The position numbers and the translations under genes are program-made. Source: Protea cynaroides (lineage: Eukaryota; Streptophyta; Magnoliopsida; Proteales; Proteaceae). Taken from it: DNA of 64,000 nt. Shown here piece by piece: positions 1-10,911 of this stretch. The notes under the pieces are model-generated. The model was given only the letters and a program-made list of their open reading frames with translations. It had not been told where the DNA came from and did not search any database. How positions within the stretch are numbered: the stretch's first letter is position 1; every line of letters begins with the position of its first letter. The stretch is from assembly GCA_028583415.1 (NCBI GenBank), contig CM053266.1, forward strand, positions 80,482,149 through 80,546,148, read 5' to 3'.

Positions 1-1798
1 ATTTATATCTTTGGTCTGGTATATAAGTTTGCAGTATGCAATAGAAAGGTTTAGGTAGCCAAAGGTCACGTTTATTGACCCCACCTCTATACACGAGTGT
101 GTGACGTTACCCGAAGATCACGTTTATCGTAAACTCACATGCACCCAATCATGAACATTATATAACAAAGGTTACGTTTATTGCTATATAGTGCCATACC
201 AACACGTAAGCCCCTGTTAGCGAGGGCTACAAACTGGGCTCGCAACTAACCAATCCTAATGCCAAAAAGTGTATCCAAGGCCTCACCCCAGCATCCCTCA
301 GAATGTCCATAGACATAGAGCTAAGGCCCCCCGGTAGAGTCAGAGACTACAAGGACCGAAACCACCTCCCCTGATACTCTACGACATAATAGTTCTGCTA
401 AAGTAATGGCGATACGACGATGCTAATGCAGAAGACTTAAGTTAGAGATAGAGCTAAAATACTGAGACCCGCCAAAGGTTAACGTTTATTGACGTTCTCA
501 TCACACTTCCCCTGATACTCGCTCGCATCAAGTACATCAACCACACACATACAAGCACATGCCTATTCCTATCATCATCATCATCGTCATGTTATAGACA
601 ATAAAGTAAATATGCATGAATAAGTAATAAAAATATTGGATGGCATGTTGTATGCACATTACAAATATATTCGCATAGAATCAAGCATAGCATATGACTC
701 AAGAAAAAGAAAATAGTTTTTGTTATTAACCAATTTAGTTTGGAGTTCTGGTTCCTCACCTTAGCTTGCTAATAGATACTTTTCCAAGCTTTAGAATCAC
801 CTTTATATTGTTATTGTATTGCTAAAAGACCTAACAAAGTCGATAGAATTTAATTAGAATTTATTTGGAATTAAAAACTACTCTGTTAACTGAGGGTCGG
901 AGGTAGGGTCGGAGTCAGGATTGACCCTGGGTGCGACCCTCCCTTAACTCTGAACTTCCCGAACACTGAGGGTCGATGGTCAGGAACACCTAGGGTCGAA
1001 TGGTCATCGACCCTTGGTGCGACCCTCGATGCACTTTGGTCCAATTCCCTCTTTTAATCCATTCTTCGTGTTTGGAATCCTATGTCTTGCTCCTACATTC
1101 CATTCTACATTCATTCCATGGTCTGAAACCATGTATAACCCACCTAGATAGCTTTCATGCACTTTCCTATGATTTTCCATGAAAACCTAACCATAAATTG
1201 ATGGTTTGGGTTTCTCCGAGATCACACTCTCAACATTAACTAACCTAAGGTCTGTAGAAACTCATGGAATTAGTATCCATACCTGAGAAGATAATCTTTC
1301 TCTGCAACTCTTCTCTTTTGGCTTAATTTCTCTTCCTTCCCTTTCTTCATCCTCTTTCCTTCTCCTCTCTTTCTCTCAATTCGATTAGGGTTGTGAACGG
1401 AGTGAAAGTGGCTTAGGGACGTCCTTTAAATAGAGTAGGAACATCCTAAATAAGTCCCTCTGAGATTAGGAAAGAATCCCAATCGAAAATTAGGAAATTT
1501 CCTAATTTCTATATTCGGCAGAATCCGAGGGTCGATGGGAGGGTCGATGATCCCGTCGACCCTAGGGTCTTAAGCTGTCCGACCCTCCCTTCAAAACTGA
1601 GGGTCTGACTTTCTGTTTTGGGAGGTCCGACCCTTGCTTAGCTGGGTATGCGACCCTTCCCCTATTTTAAGTGTTTTTGGGTCGATTTGATACCTGGGAT
1701 CTCGATCTCCTTCACGCCCTTGGTCCATTTGACTCGACCATGATGGGTAAACCTGGTTCAAGGTGGTAAGACCGGGTTAGATTGACACGGGTCTTACA
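1..1798 (-). mobile_element. LTR of Tekay-like Ty3/gypsy element, cut by window start
   Basis: The reverse complement matches the LTRs at 52985-55294 and 62588-64000 along its length, including the start TGTGAGACCCG family motif (here mutated to TGTAAGACCCG, ending at 1798), the TCGACCC-rich segments, the TATA region and the AAACGT-containing short repeats. Only the 5' part and middle of the LTR lie in the window; its 3' end is before base 1. Sequence after 1798 does not resemble the purine tract of this family, so this is a solo LTR or the 5' LTR of a minus-strand element. It is more diverged than the LTRs of element B, so probably older. Confidence 0.88.
1425..1432 (-). promoter_or_regulatory. 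TATA-like box of the minus-strand LTR
   Basis: Reads TATTTAAA on the minus strand, at the same place in the LTR as 53348-53355 and 62949-62956 and the TATAAATA of the solo LTR (51741-51748). A conserved leader with ACCCTAATTGAATTGAGAG-like sequence follows, and then a 5' splice-site-like CAG|GTATGG with its intron side at 1282. Confidence 0.5.
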
Positions 1799-2099
1799 CT
1801 TACTGCAAACAATACGAATAGCTTGGACCGATGTCAAAAAATGCCCTATGAGCAAGCCGATATTGAGCCTTTCGTCTGCGATCTTGAGGAATGGAAATCC
1901 AGGGTGATGGGGTTACTCCTCCCCCATGTTTAAGTAAACAGTCCTATGGGAGGCACCTCGTTCGAGGAGGTCGAATCCACGTGGCACCTACCGACAGGAT
2001 CACTTGAAAAAAAACATTTATTACCGACAATGAGCATCGGGTCCATTAATCGGGTCCCACTTTGTGGTATCCATGGCCCCGGCCCGAGCTCCAAAACCT

Positions 2100-2640
2100 G
2101 ATCCACGCCACCAGCTTCATCCTGCATCGGCCTCCCGATGAAGCAATGGGTTAAGTGCACATCTCATGACCCACATTGGTCAAATTTCTCAAAATAACCT
2201 ATGTGTATAGGCCGCGCCACCCACATCGGCCCCATCACATCGGCCTCCCTAATGAAGCAATACGTCACGTGCGCATCCCGTGACCCACATCTGTCAAATT
2301 TCTCATAATGACCAATGTGTACTGGCTGCGCCGCTCACATCGGCCCCATCACATTGGCCTCCCTGACGAAGCAATAGGTCATGTGCACATCCCATGACCC
2401 ACATCAATTGAATTTTCTTAGAAAGACCGATGTGTACTGGCCACGCTATCCATATCAGTCATGGCCTAACTATGCACATCGGCCCCAATCTTTGATCTCA
2501 CAACTACTTCCGCAGACCATTCCCTAAAAATGAAGCCAGGGGTCACGCAACACACGTGATCCACATTGGTCAAGGCTTCTATAATTACCGATGTGTATTG
2601 GTCGCATCGCCCACATCAGCCATGGCCTCGATTTTCACGT
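2100..2640. repeat. Degenerate tandem repeat, period about 118 bp
   Basis: At least three and probably four to five copies follow each other. Each has CACATCGGCC, then CCTCCCGATGAAGCAA-like, CATCCCATGACCCACAT, and GACCGATGTGTACTGGCC-like segments. The CACATCGGCCCCATCACATCGGCC stretch near 2222 recurs near 2338. The last copies near 2450-2640 are shortened. Confidence 0.7.
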
Positions 2641-3038
2641 CGGCTACGGTCTTCCACAGCACAAAGGGCCTGGAAGAGCATCACTGCACATGAAGAGCAG
2701 GGTTTGCGCTCAATCGAACCCTTATAGATTCAGCGAAGCAATGAGGCAAGTGATTGGGACGAATTTCTATTATATTCTCCACTCAGCCAAACCTTACGGA
2801 TTCAACAGAGCAACGAGGCAAGTGTTGGGAAAATCTATCACGTCACCAATGAAACAGTGACAATTAGGACTCAGTCAACCGCATAGACATTCTCGCGTGG
2901 ATGTAAGAAAGCATCCCCATAAATCCAATCATATGGGTTAAGGGTAAAAAAACATCATTTTAAAGCTATTTCAAGGACATTTCAAGTGTCAAAAGCTACA
3001 AAAGGTAAAAACAACATTTACAGAAAAACACTATTCAC

Positions 3039-3046
3039 TATAAATA
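3039..3046 (+). promoter_or_regulatory. TATA box in LTR-like fragment
   Basis: TATAAATA lies about 270 bp upstream of the truncated copia LTR, in a stretch that otherwise resembles U3/R of an LTR. Probably a retroelement promoter remnant. Confidence 0.3.
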
Positions 3047-3311
3047 AATCAAATTTTGAGAATTTAGGTACGCAAACATTAATTACTCATTCTTAGGATT
3101 CTCGCTCTGACACTTCGAACTCAGGATTCCTCTCTTGTCCCACCACATAAAATATGGGCTCGGATCCCAGGCCCATTGACCGTTCATAGATTCCTAACTT
3201 TGGCATCGGAGTGGGCCCGGGGCCATAAGGCCCGCCCCTCCCTTGTCTCTTGTCTTTGTCTTGCAGGCCTCGTCAGCATCAAGGACCTCAGATATGGAAT
3301 TTGGCTGAAAC

Positions 3312-3628
3312 AGGTTTGTAACCCTAATTCTATTGTGGGAAGAGTATTACAACAGTATTCTATAAATACTAGGTTAGAGTCCCCACAGTCATAGTTAGTC
3401 AAGTTCTTTTTGCACCCATTAGCAAGAGACATCAGGTTATCCTCTGGAAGCTGTAGAAGACTGTGACTGAATGATTTTGATTAAAGCTTGGAGCGTAGAG
3501 GAAATCAATCTTCACAGACACGTATGGCTTTATGATTCATAGTTAATAACTTCTCCATTATATTCTAGGATACTTGTATGGATTAGATTGAGTTTTGGTT
3601 GAAACCATAATCACATATTTGTCTAATA
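3312..3628 (+). repeat. Truncated 5' LTR of copia-type element
   Basis: Matches 7315-7636 almost base for base, from AGGTTTGTAACCCTAATTC to GTCTAATA. The first ~105 bp present in the right LTR (7210-7314) are replaced by unrelated sequence. It contains TATAAATA (3361-3368), the likely promoter. Confidence 0.8.
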
Positions 3629-3630
3629 GT

Positions 3631-3643
3631 TGGTATCAGAGCC
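3631..3643 (+). other. Primer binding site, initiator tRNA-Met type
   Basis: TGGTATCAGAGCC lies two bases after the left LTR end. This is the standard primer site complementary to the 3' end of plant initiator tRNA-Met. Confidence 0.85.
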
Positions 3644-5241
3644 AACTATACAGACCTAGAATCGATAGTTTAACATTGTAAAGACCTACCCAATAGACTT
3701 GAATGAATTGAAAAGAAAAATTTTGGTTTTTAGATCAAATATGTCAGAGTTTCCCACCAACTAAATTTTTTCGACCGGCATAATAGGTCAATTCATATAT
3801 CATTGGAAAGCCCTCATCGAAATGGTTCCAACGATATAAAAATCACCGGCATTGGAGGTCTGATGTGCCGCCACTCGTCGGCTGTAGCTGCGAGTGGATC
3901 TTACTCGCGAGGGAAGAATTTAAAAAAAAAACTGCTTAAGTAGTTGACCCAATCATTGTCGAGTCGACCCGGTCATTACTGGGTCAACTCGGTAACCCTA
4001 ACGACTTGGCTCAGGTTTGGTTTGACTCAGCCTGAGTTGACCAGGGCTCTGACCCGCCCAAGAACAAGTGCGGGTAACACGTGTGTAGACCAGACCCGTT
4101 GATTAATTCGAGAACCCTGGTCAACGTGCCCGTTGACTGACCTACCGACCCGGTCAACTGACCCGATAACCCGATCCAAAGACCCTAGAATTTAACCCAC
4201 TTGTTTGACCAAAGAACCCATATAATGACCCAGATATCCAGATATTTGAACCAGGTTTGAAAGGTGGTGAACCGATTACCCAACCTTGTCCAACCCGGTG
4301 GGTTATACTGAATCAGACTAGTATGGTTTGGTCTGAAGGAATATTAAAAACGAAAAAAAAAAAGATTGATATATTGGGTTCGGTTCAAACAGAACCAAGG
4401 CGATCTTGGGTAGATCGACCCAGACCGAACTGACCCTGACAGGGTTCTTAAGGGCCTGTTTGGCTGCTGTTTTTAATAAAACAACATTAAATTGGGATTG
4501 TGGAAGTTATGAAGGTCGGATGGCCTTTTGGTCTGTTCCATTAGAATCCATTTTTTATGCTCTTCAATATGATACATTTTGGTACGTTGAAAAATGTGTT
4601 TTCTTCAAATAATGCTCTTTTGGAACCCATTTTGTAGTATTTTTGTTGATTTTTCTTGAAGTTACTGTACCAAATTGATTGTTGAGCTAATGTACATGTA
4701 TATATGAATATTTAGACTTGTAAAGTTGTGCATGTCCATGGAGTTTTAAAAAATCCGAACATCTCAGAAAAATTCAATATCGAATGACCCCTGATTCAAG
4801 AGTTGAATATTTGGAGGACTCTTCCGACTAGACAAGAAATCTGTAATTGTCAGCAAAGTTGTTTCTTTTTTTTTTTTTTTATTATTCATTTTTTATCCAA
4901 AAAATTCTGCTTACTTTATCTTTATACATAAACATAATAAATAGGTTGTCGATTCAGACCCGCGCTGAATGAGCAGATCGATGATATGAGAAGACAGCGG
5001 ATGAGCAATTTGAACGATCGATTAGGAGAAAGAAAATAAGAATAGCGCTAAGGAAAAGAAAATAGGGCTTTTGATGGAAAGATTCAGACAGCGCTGTGCC
5101 GTATCCATTCGTATCTCATCTTACCTGGCCCCAATTGAACATTGACCTCTTTCCAGGTAGCTTGCTTCCAGTGAGCTCTTCCCATAGTCATGGTCCCTGT
5201 CAACCAAACAATTAATGTTGCCTATCCTGTCCGACCTTCTC

Positions 5242-5243
<2 letters not shown>

Positions 5244-5317
<74 letters not shown>
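5244..5317. repeat. TA dinucleotide microsatellite
   Basis: About 37 uninterrupted AT units inside the copia-type element. Confidence 0.97.
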
Positions 5318-5320
<3 letters not shown>

Positions 5321-6721
5321 CAATTCAAGGGTCTGTATTCGTAAATGCTTTAGAAGGATATTGTTCACCTAAATGTGACATTATCCAAGTCTATTCAAAT
5401 TAGGGTTTGTTGCTATCGTGTAAGGATCTTGTGGTGACCCCCAAAGTGTACACTTGGTTCTATCATAATATGTTCAAAGCCAACAATTATGCATTTGCAA
5501 GATACAACAAGGAAGTATAGTGCTTACCCAAAAATGACATTAGCATAAACTCTCACTTTTATGGATACAACAAAGAGTGGTACTGTCCATCCAAAGGTGG
5601 CGTTGTTAAAAATTATATAAAACTCAGGCACAAAGTTGAAGGATTGTGGCTTTAAGGGTTTCATCCACCCAGAGGTGGTGAGATTTTCGAGAATCATTAT
5701 CTCTTCGTAGTTATTGCACAGTTATCGAGATGACTAATGCATATATTGTTCCAAAAGATGTGTGTGTAGTTTGTTTGACTCTCACAGAGATGATTTGCCT
5801 ACATATGTTCAAATTGTAGGTGTTTTACTTGAATTAATCATGTGTGTCTCATTGTTTGAATTGCATTATTTTGAGCTGTTATCATGATTGTTAATCACAA
5901 AAAAATGATAGAAAAAGATTATAAACTAATCCAAGATTACTTGACCTAAATGTGTTTTTTGATAAATGTTCTTTGCCTATGTGGTGTTCTTTCCTTGATG
6001 TCTTGTGTAGTAGCTTTGGATGTAATTTATTGTAAAAGGATTGTTTGAAAGATATCCAAAGAAAAATTTTAATATTTCTAGAAAAGGATGGAAATATAGT
6101 TTAACGACTTAACTCTCTAAATATCAGTTTTGATAGGTAATGGTAATGTGAGAGAACAGGAAAATTTAAATGAGTTTAACTCTATTTGTTTAAAAGAAGA
6201 ACCTAAATATTATTATAATCTTGGGACTTGGTAAATAGTGAGTTGTTTCTATGGACAATAAAGTGTGAGGGCTAATAGATATCCTTAAGGGCTTGAGCAA
6301 TCCTATAGGTTCAAACCAGTGATACAAGACACAATGTGACTCATGTAGCAGAGTGTGAACAATTAAATAAAGCTACACATGTAGCAAAGAATTAACTAAG
6401 GAAAAAAAATTATAATGAATTAATCTATAATTGTAAAACCAGGCAATGTTGGAAACTGAAAGGGTTCTGGGACAAAATTGTTCATGGTTGAAAACAATTA
6501 ATTTTATCAAAGGCTTGAGTGGCCAAAGATTTGAGAATTAGTGGGTGTCTCTTGATATGTTTAATCAGTGAGAGACTCTTTATATTTATATTCTGACAAT
6601 TTATTTCTGTGTTTGATTGTATTGCTCATGGTTTGATGGGTATAGTTTTGTAACCATGGTTTTGTTTATTTTAGCATTACATTATTGTTGTTTAGTTATG
6701 TGTTTGATATGTTAAAGAATT

Positions 6722-6880
6722 CAGACGATATTTAGCTGATGTAACAAGACAGTATTTAGCCGGAGTTACTGAGGCAATATTTAGCTAAAGAGTAAAAGAC
6801 GATATTTAGTCAGAAAGTACAAGATGGTATTTAGCCAAAGGATAAAGACAATATGTAGCCAAAGGAATGAAGACGGTGTC
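6722..6880 (+). repeat. Short tandem repeat with ATATTTAGCC core
   Basis: Six to seven degenerate copies, spaced about 26-32 bp, of a unit like AAGACGATATTTAGCCAAAG. It lies upstream of the polypurine tract of the copia-type element. Confidence 0.7.
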
Positions 6881-7198
6881 TGGATAAAATATGGTATTAT
6901 ATTTTGTTTTATTTAAATACCATGTTTTATTGTCTATAAAGGTTTTGGGGCATTTTGATTAAGTTTCTCCAATCATGTTTGGACTCGTATGAGAGTTTAT
7001 TTTCATATATTATCTTAGGCTATTCATTTATTGAGTAAAAATCTGTTGTAGCTGACAGAAGGTTGTACACCATATATTGAGATGTATTATCATCTGTTGC
7101 ACGCATTGATAGGCTTGATGGATGGATCCAAATTAATGATGATTTAGTGTATTGGATTCCATGGCCACACTGATGTGATTTTGCAATTATTGTAACCC

Positions 7199-7208
7199 AA
7201 GTGGGAGA
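7199..7208 (+). other. Polypurine tract of copia-type element
   Basis: AAGTGGGAGA directly before the right LTR. This is the usual plus-strand priming tract of plant copia elements. Confidence 0.75.
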
Positions 7209-7209
7209 T

Positions 7210-7636
7210 TATTAGAATATGCAAGCTTAATTAATTACCTAAACCAATTATTTAGTGAGAGTCTAATTAACATGGTGAAACCGGTTTGGTTTGGTTCATC
7301 ACACGGTATGAGATAGGTTTGTAACCCTAATTCTATTATGGAAAGGGTATTAGGGTTATAACAGTATTTTATAAATACTGGGTTAGAGTTCCCACAGTCA
7401 TAGTTAGTCAAGTTATCTTTACACCCATTAGCAAGAGACATCAGGTTATCCTTTAGAGGCTATGAAAGACTGTGACCGAAGGATTTCGATCAAAGCTTGG
7501 AGCGTGGAGGAAATCAGTCTTGACAGATAGGTATGTGTTTTTGATTCATAATTAATGACTTCTCCATTGTATTTTAGGATACTTGATGGAATGGATTGGG
7601 TTTTGGTTGAAACCCTAATCACATATATGTCTAACA
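7210..7636 (+). repeat. 3' LTR of copia-type element
   Basis: 427 bp, starting TATTAGAATATG (expected TGTTAG, one change) and ending GTCTAACA, so its ends form an imperfect inverted repeat. It carries TATAAATA at 7370-7377. Confidence 0.8.
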
Positions 7637-8462
7637 CGGTCCAGGTTGATTTTTTCGATTGGGTTTTGATAGGTCTTTTCATTTCGAACTTAATTTTGAC
7701 ACCATAATCCCCGCCCCCTACTTGTGTTCCATGGTTATAGTGTTTCCGAAAAAACATATTAAGTCCCAGTATCAATTATTAATCAGTTTTAGCTATTCGG
7801 TATTTAAACAGTTTTCCATATTAAAGGTTAAATGGTTTCCATTGTGTCTAGTTTTAGTGTATCGGAGCTTTGATTTCTTAACGGTTTGGTTTGTCGTTAA
7901 ATAATTTGAGTTGCTAGTTCTGTACATGGTCCCAATTGAGACCTACAAGCCACTAATTTATCAAATGAATCAGTATCGATCACAGTTGAAATCGATATGA
8001 ATCCGCCGATCCCGCCAATCCAATAAGGATTAAAACTTTAACAACCACTGAATTATATTCAACCCAATAAGAACGAGGAAAAAAACAACCTTGGTGGTGA
8101 TTTTGTGACCGAAAGACCAGTACTATAGAACCTATCAAAAGTCGAAGGCTTCAAAGCATAATGGGCCTTGGAGGCCCATAAGTCATAAAACTAAACTCAC
8201 GATGTCTATTATTATGGGGAGCATCTTAGGCCTCAAAACATACCCACGTTTAAAACAGATTCAACACCAAAAGGATACAAGTATCTCACATGAATCATGA
8301 ATTATTATATAAAATGGGATGGTGACTCAAAATATAAATGATTAAAGCCAATACTGTAGAATAAAGAACGGGCTTGATTTGTTATGATTATTGGTTTGGA
8401 ATTATAGATATAGATCGAAAGGATTCCACAAATGGGAAGGAGAAGGTGAAAATATTCTCGGA

Positions 8463-8495
<33 letters not shown>

Positions 8496-8498
8496 TGC
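7637..8498. other. No gene seen
   Basis: AT-rich sequence with no convincing coding signal on either strand. Short open frames here lack recognisable domains. A CT microsatellite closes the stretch. Confidence 0.6.
8463..8490. repeat. CT dinucleotide microsatellite
   Basis: About 14 CT units just left of the MITE target site. Confidence 0.95.
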
Positions 8499-8508
8499 CT
8501 CTATGTAT

Positions 8509-8750
8509 GGATCCGCATCCTGTCCTCCCAGTGGTTTTGGGAGGACAGTGGCAACCTGTCCTGGATGACCGCCACGTGGCTCTCAGTAAATCCGAGACCC
8601 ACGTCCGAGCCGACACCCAGCCAACAAGCCGAGCCGACAAGGGTTGTCGGCTCAGACGTGAGTCTCAGATTCAACCGAGACCCATGTGGCAGCCATTCGA
8701 CATAGGTTGCCGCGTCCTCCCAGAATCACTGGGAGGAGACGATGTGCATC
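8509..8750. mobile_element. Foldback MITE, Mutator-like
   Basis: The 242-bp segment is almost entirely an inverted repeat. Its left end GGATCCGCATCCTGTCCTCC pairs with the reverse complement of its right end, GGATGCACATCGTCTCCTCC. The pairing continues inward through CCCAGTGGTTTTGGGAGGAC and the CACGTGG and GAGCCGACA segments to a short loop near 8625-8640. Identical 10-bp direct repeats CTCTATGTAT flank it (8499-8508 and 8751-8760). A target duplication of 9-11 bp and long terminal inverted repeats are typical of Mutator-superfamily MITEs. It has no coding capacity. Confidence 0.85.
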
Positions 8751-8762
8751 CTCTATGTATAT

Positions 8763-8960
8763 AGATGCTCAAATTTGGGTGCCGACATTTTGGCTAAGTG
8801 GGCCCTCCGTATCCCTGGAAACGGGTTCTGGGTTACTCCATTCCCTGAGGAATTGAAAACCCTCATCTTTCCTTTTATTACCCAAGTGGAGGAATACATT
8901 CTGGCCGTTAAGTGGGTTTGCCAAAAAAGAAAAAACAAAAAAAGGAGGAAGGAAGCATAA
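8763..8960 (+). pseudogene. C-terminal fragment of an RNase H-like domain
   Basis: The frame reads RCSNLGADILAKWAL and then a tail ending in Lys/Arg-rich residues and a stop. The pattern N-x(2)-AD-x-LAK-x-AL is the last motif of plant RNase H-like (RVT_3) domains, found in non-LTR elements and in many plant RNase H-like genes. The rest of the domain is missing. The upstream side is a CT microsatellite into which the MITE inserted, so this is either the 3' end of a truncated LINE or an exon remnant. No purine-rich 3' tail or target duplication was identified. Confidence 0.4.
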
Positions 8961-8973
8961 GGTAAGGTACTAT

Positions 8974-8974
<1 letters not shown>

Positions 8975-9013
<39 letters not shown>
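8975..9013. repeat. GA dinucleotide microsatellite
   Basis: About 19 AG units directly 3' of the RNase H-like fragment. Confidence 0.95.
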
Positions 9014-9015
<2 letters not shown>

Positions 9016-10682
9016 CATTGGAATTGGTATTTATTGAGTTTGTTCAACAAAGAACGAATGAATAAAAAATATAAGAGAATCTCACCTTCTGGTTATTAGC
9101 TTCTTTTGATCACCATAAACCGAAAAAAGTAAAGAAAACACACTGTTTCGTTCAAATCTACAAAATTCTTGGTACATAAAATTCTTCCCATAAAAAAAAA
9201 AAAAAAACTCCTCACTCGTTCATTATCATGTAGTAAGTTAGATGAGATTGGAATATTTGTGGACGAGAAGGCAATACATTCCCATATTCTTTTGTTCAGA
9301 TGTCAAGTTTTAGGCTCAATCAAAATTCGCCAAATATCAAAATAAAGCATTAGAAAATCTCAAAGACAACAAAAGGTGCATAAACATACATGGTAATTGA
9401 TATATCAATGAATTTAATTAGGGGGTTGAATATTGACAATTTATCAATTGAATTATTTACTAAACATGCCATATCACCTTTTCTAGGTGGCAAAACTAAA
9501 ATGCTCACCAAGGAACCTTTCACTGATCAACTTAAAAAAAAATAAAAAAAAATAGAGCCCTTTTGGTTGATTGGTCTAGCAATTATGGATCCACACCTTT
9601 TTTTAGTTCTTAAGATTAGAAAAAAACGTATCTTTCCTTGTATATAAGTTAATCGTGATGGAGAGTGAGAACCATACACTGGCACAAATACGCACGCACA
9701 AATATGTACACATGTGTACAACAGACCGGAATTGGTCTGCAATAAACCGTAGATTTATGTTTGTCTTGGTGGTTTGGCATTGCTTGTTTAAAATCCTATC
9801 CCAGAGTTAATCAGTGTATCAAGTCCTCTGACTTGCATTCAGTATCCAAGGTACAAGAAGCACGTCAATACTCTTTGATATGGACAATTTGTTTCATGTG
9901 GACCTACTATGGACTCCCAATGCCTTCTAATGGTTTCCAATGCACATACTAAGGGCTCCCAATGCCTTCTAATGGCTTCCAATGCACAATAAGCTTGACA
10001 ACTTTGCCGTTATATCTGGATCATTTGAATCCACCAAACAATCGTTCCCAAGGCACAAGAATTATACCTCGAACATATTTTAATTTATAAAAAAAGCTTT
10101 CCTTCTTTTTTTTTTTTTTTTTTTCTCAAGATACCTATTGAAAATGATTAAAAAAAACTTAATAATTAGGGATTATAATAGCTGAGATGAGTCACTAAAT
10201 TTGATATATATGTGACATGCCTACAATTGGGTGTAGGAATCCTTAACATATCGCCATTAAGTATGGTTGCTTCCTACTAATTAATCATCTATTAAAAATA
10301 TCTCACACATAAGCATTGCATTTTCTCTATGATAAAGTTAATTAGTGTGAAGATGAGAGAGTGAAAGTACCTCCCCACCTGATAACCACTTCATATCTTT
10401 GGCAGCTATTAATAACGTGCGGGATCTACCTCTGGAGTATGGGACCACCTATTGTGTGGGGGTGTGGGGTAATTCCAGGTAGGGAGAAGATATGGACTTG
10501 ATGAGAGAAGCCCAATTCGCAACAAATCCGTCTTTTAAACAATTATTAGAAGATGAAACAGAATCTCTTTTGAGTGGCTCTCAAGCAGAAAAACCCACTT
10601 CATCTCCACCTATAAATTTCAATACCAACCCCTTACCGCAATCCAACTCACCCTAGAAAGGGTCCAATCCCACAAGTGAGTG
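9014..10682. other. AT-rich stretch without a gene
   Basis: No protein domain or RNA gene recognised on either strand. It contains homopolymer runs (near 9190, 9535 and 10105) and a 42-bp tandem duplication. Possible ancient retroelement remains or unique intergenic DNA. Confidence 0.6.
9911..9990. repeat. Two-copy 42-bp tandem duplication
   Basis: GGACTCCCAATGCCTTCTAA begins at 9911 and recurs, with one change, at 9953. Confidence 0.9.
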
Positions 10683-10706
10683 AGAGAGAGAGAGAGAGAG
10701 AGAGAG
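10683..10706. repeat. GA dinucleotide microsatellite
   Basis: About 12 GA units just outside the minus-strand copia LTR. Confidence 0.95.
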
Positions 10707-10713
10707 ACGAGTT

Positions 10714-10911
10714 GCAGAGCAAGATTGGAGAAACAGATTGGAATCGAACTGTTTTCATCTACATTTCATAACTATTACAGAACCTTTTTATACTAACATT
10801 TTACACTAAACATACCACGTGTACACTTCCGAGTAACCTACTTACATTTGTACAATTTATAAAAGGAAAATACTAAACAGTACATTTGACTTGTCAATAT
10901 ATTTCTTAACA
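10714..10911 (-). repeat. 3' LTR of minus-strand copia element, outer edge uncertain
   Basis: On the minus strand TGTTAAGAAATATATTGAC starts immediately after a purine tract CTTGAGGGAGA (10912-10922), the usual copia junction. The other end is not fixed; 10714 is a guess from the limit of resemblance to an LTR and a TG start. Confidence 0.55.

Larger units (their letters stand above)
1799..3311. other. Retroelement debris without a gene
   Basis: No credible coding sequence. It holds a degenerate tandem repeat (2100-2640) and, from about 2880 to 3311, an LTR-like stretch with a TATA box at 3039 and the phrase GGCATCGGAGTGGGCCC, followed by a pyrimidine-rich GTCTTTGTCTTGCAGG. That phrase resembles U5 or leader segments of plant Ty3/gypsy LTRs. 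The stretch stops abruptly at 3311 inside a copia LTR, so it arrived by insertion or illegitimate recombination. Family assignment is uncertain. Confidence 0.4.
3312..7636 (+). mobile_element. Non-coding Ty1/copia-type element
   Basis: Two direct repeats (3312-3628 and the 3' part of 7210-7636) flank a 3.6-kb interior. A tRNA-iMet primer site follows the left repeat and a purine tract AAGTGGGAGA precedes the right one. This is the order of a plant copia element. The interior has no recognisable gag or pol. It holds a TA microsatellite (5244-5317), lines such as CCAAAGGTGGCG and CCCAGAGGTGG, and a short-period repeat (6722-6880). It fits a non-autonomous element of the large-retrotransposon-derivative kind, or one decayed beyond recognition. 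The left LTR lacks its first ~100 bp. Confidence 0.7.

Noticed and set aside
1000..1182. Sixty-codon open frame in the first LTR
   Set aside because: Not conserved in the other LTR copies in frame or length.
4452..5210. Possible MITE: GGGCCTGTTTGGCTG at the left and CCAACC-like CAACCAAACA at the right
   Set aside because: Pairing is limited to about ten bases and no target duplication was found.
5190..5403. Two overlapping open frames with Tyr-Ile repeats
   Set aside because: They are only translations of the TA microsatellite.
7446..7904. Open frames over the right copia LTR and its flank
   Set aside because: They run through an LTR border and lack any domain; chance open frames in AT-rich DNA.
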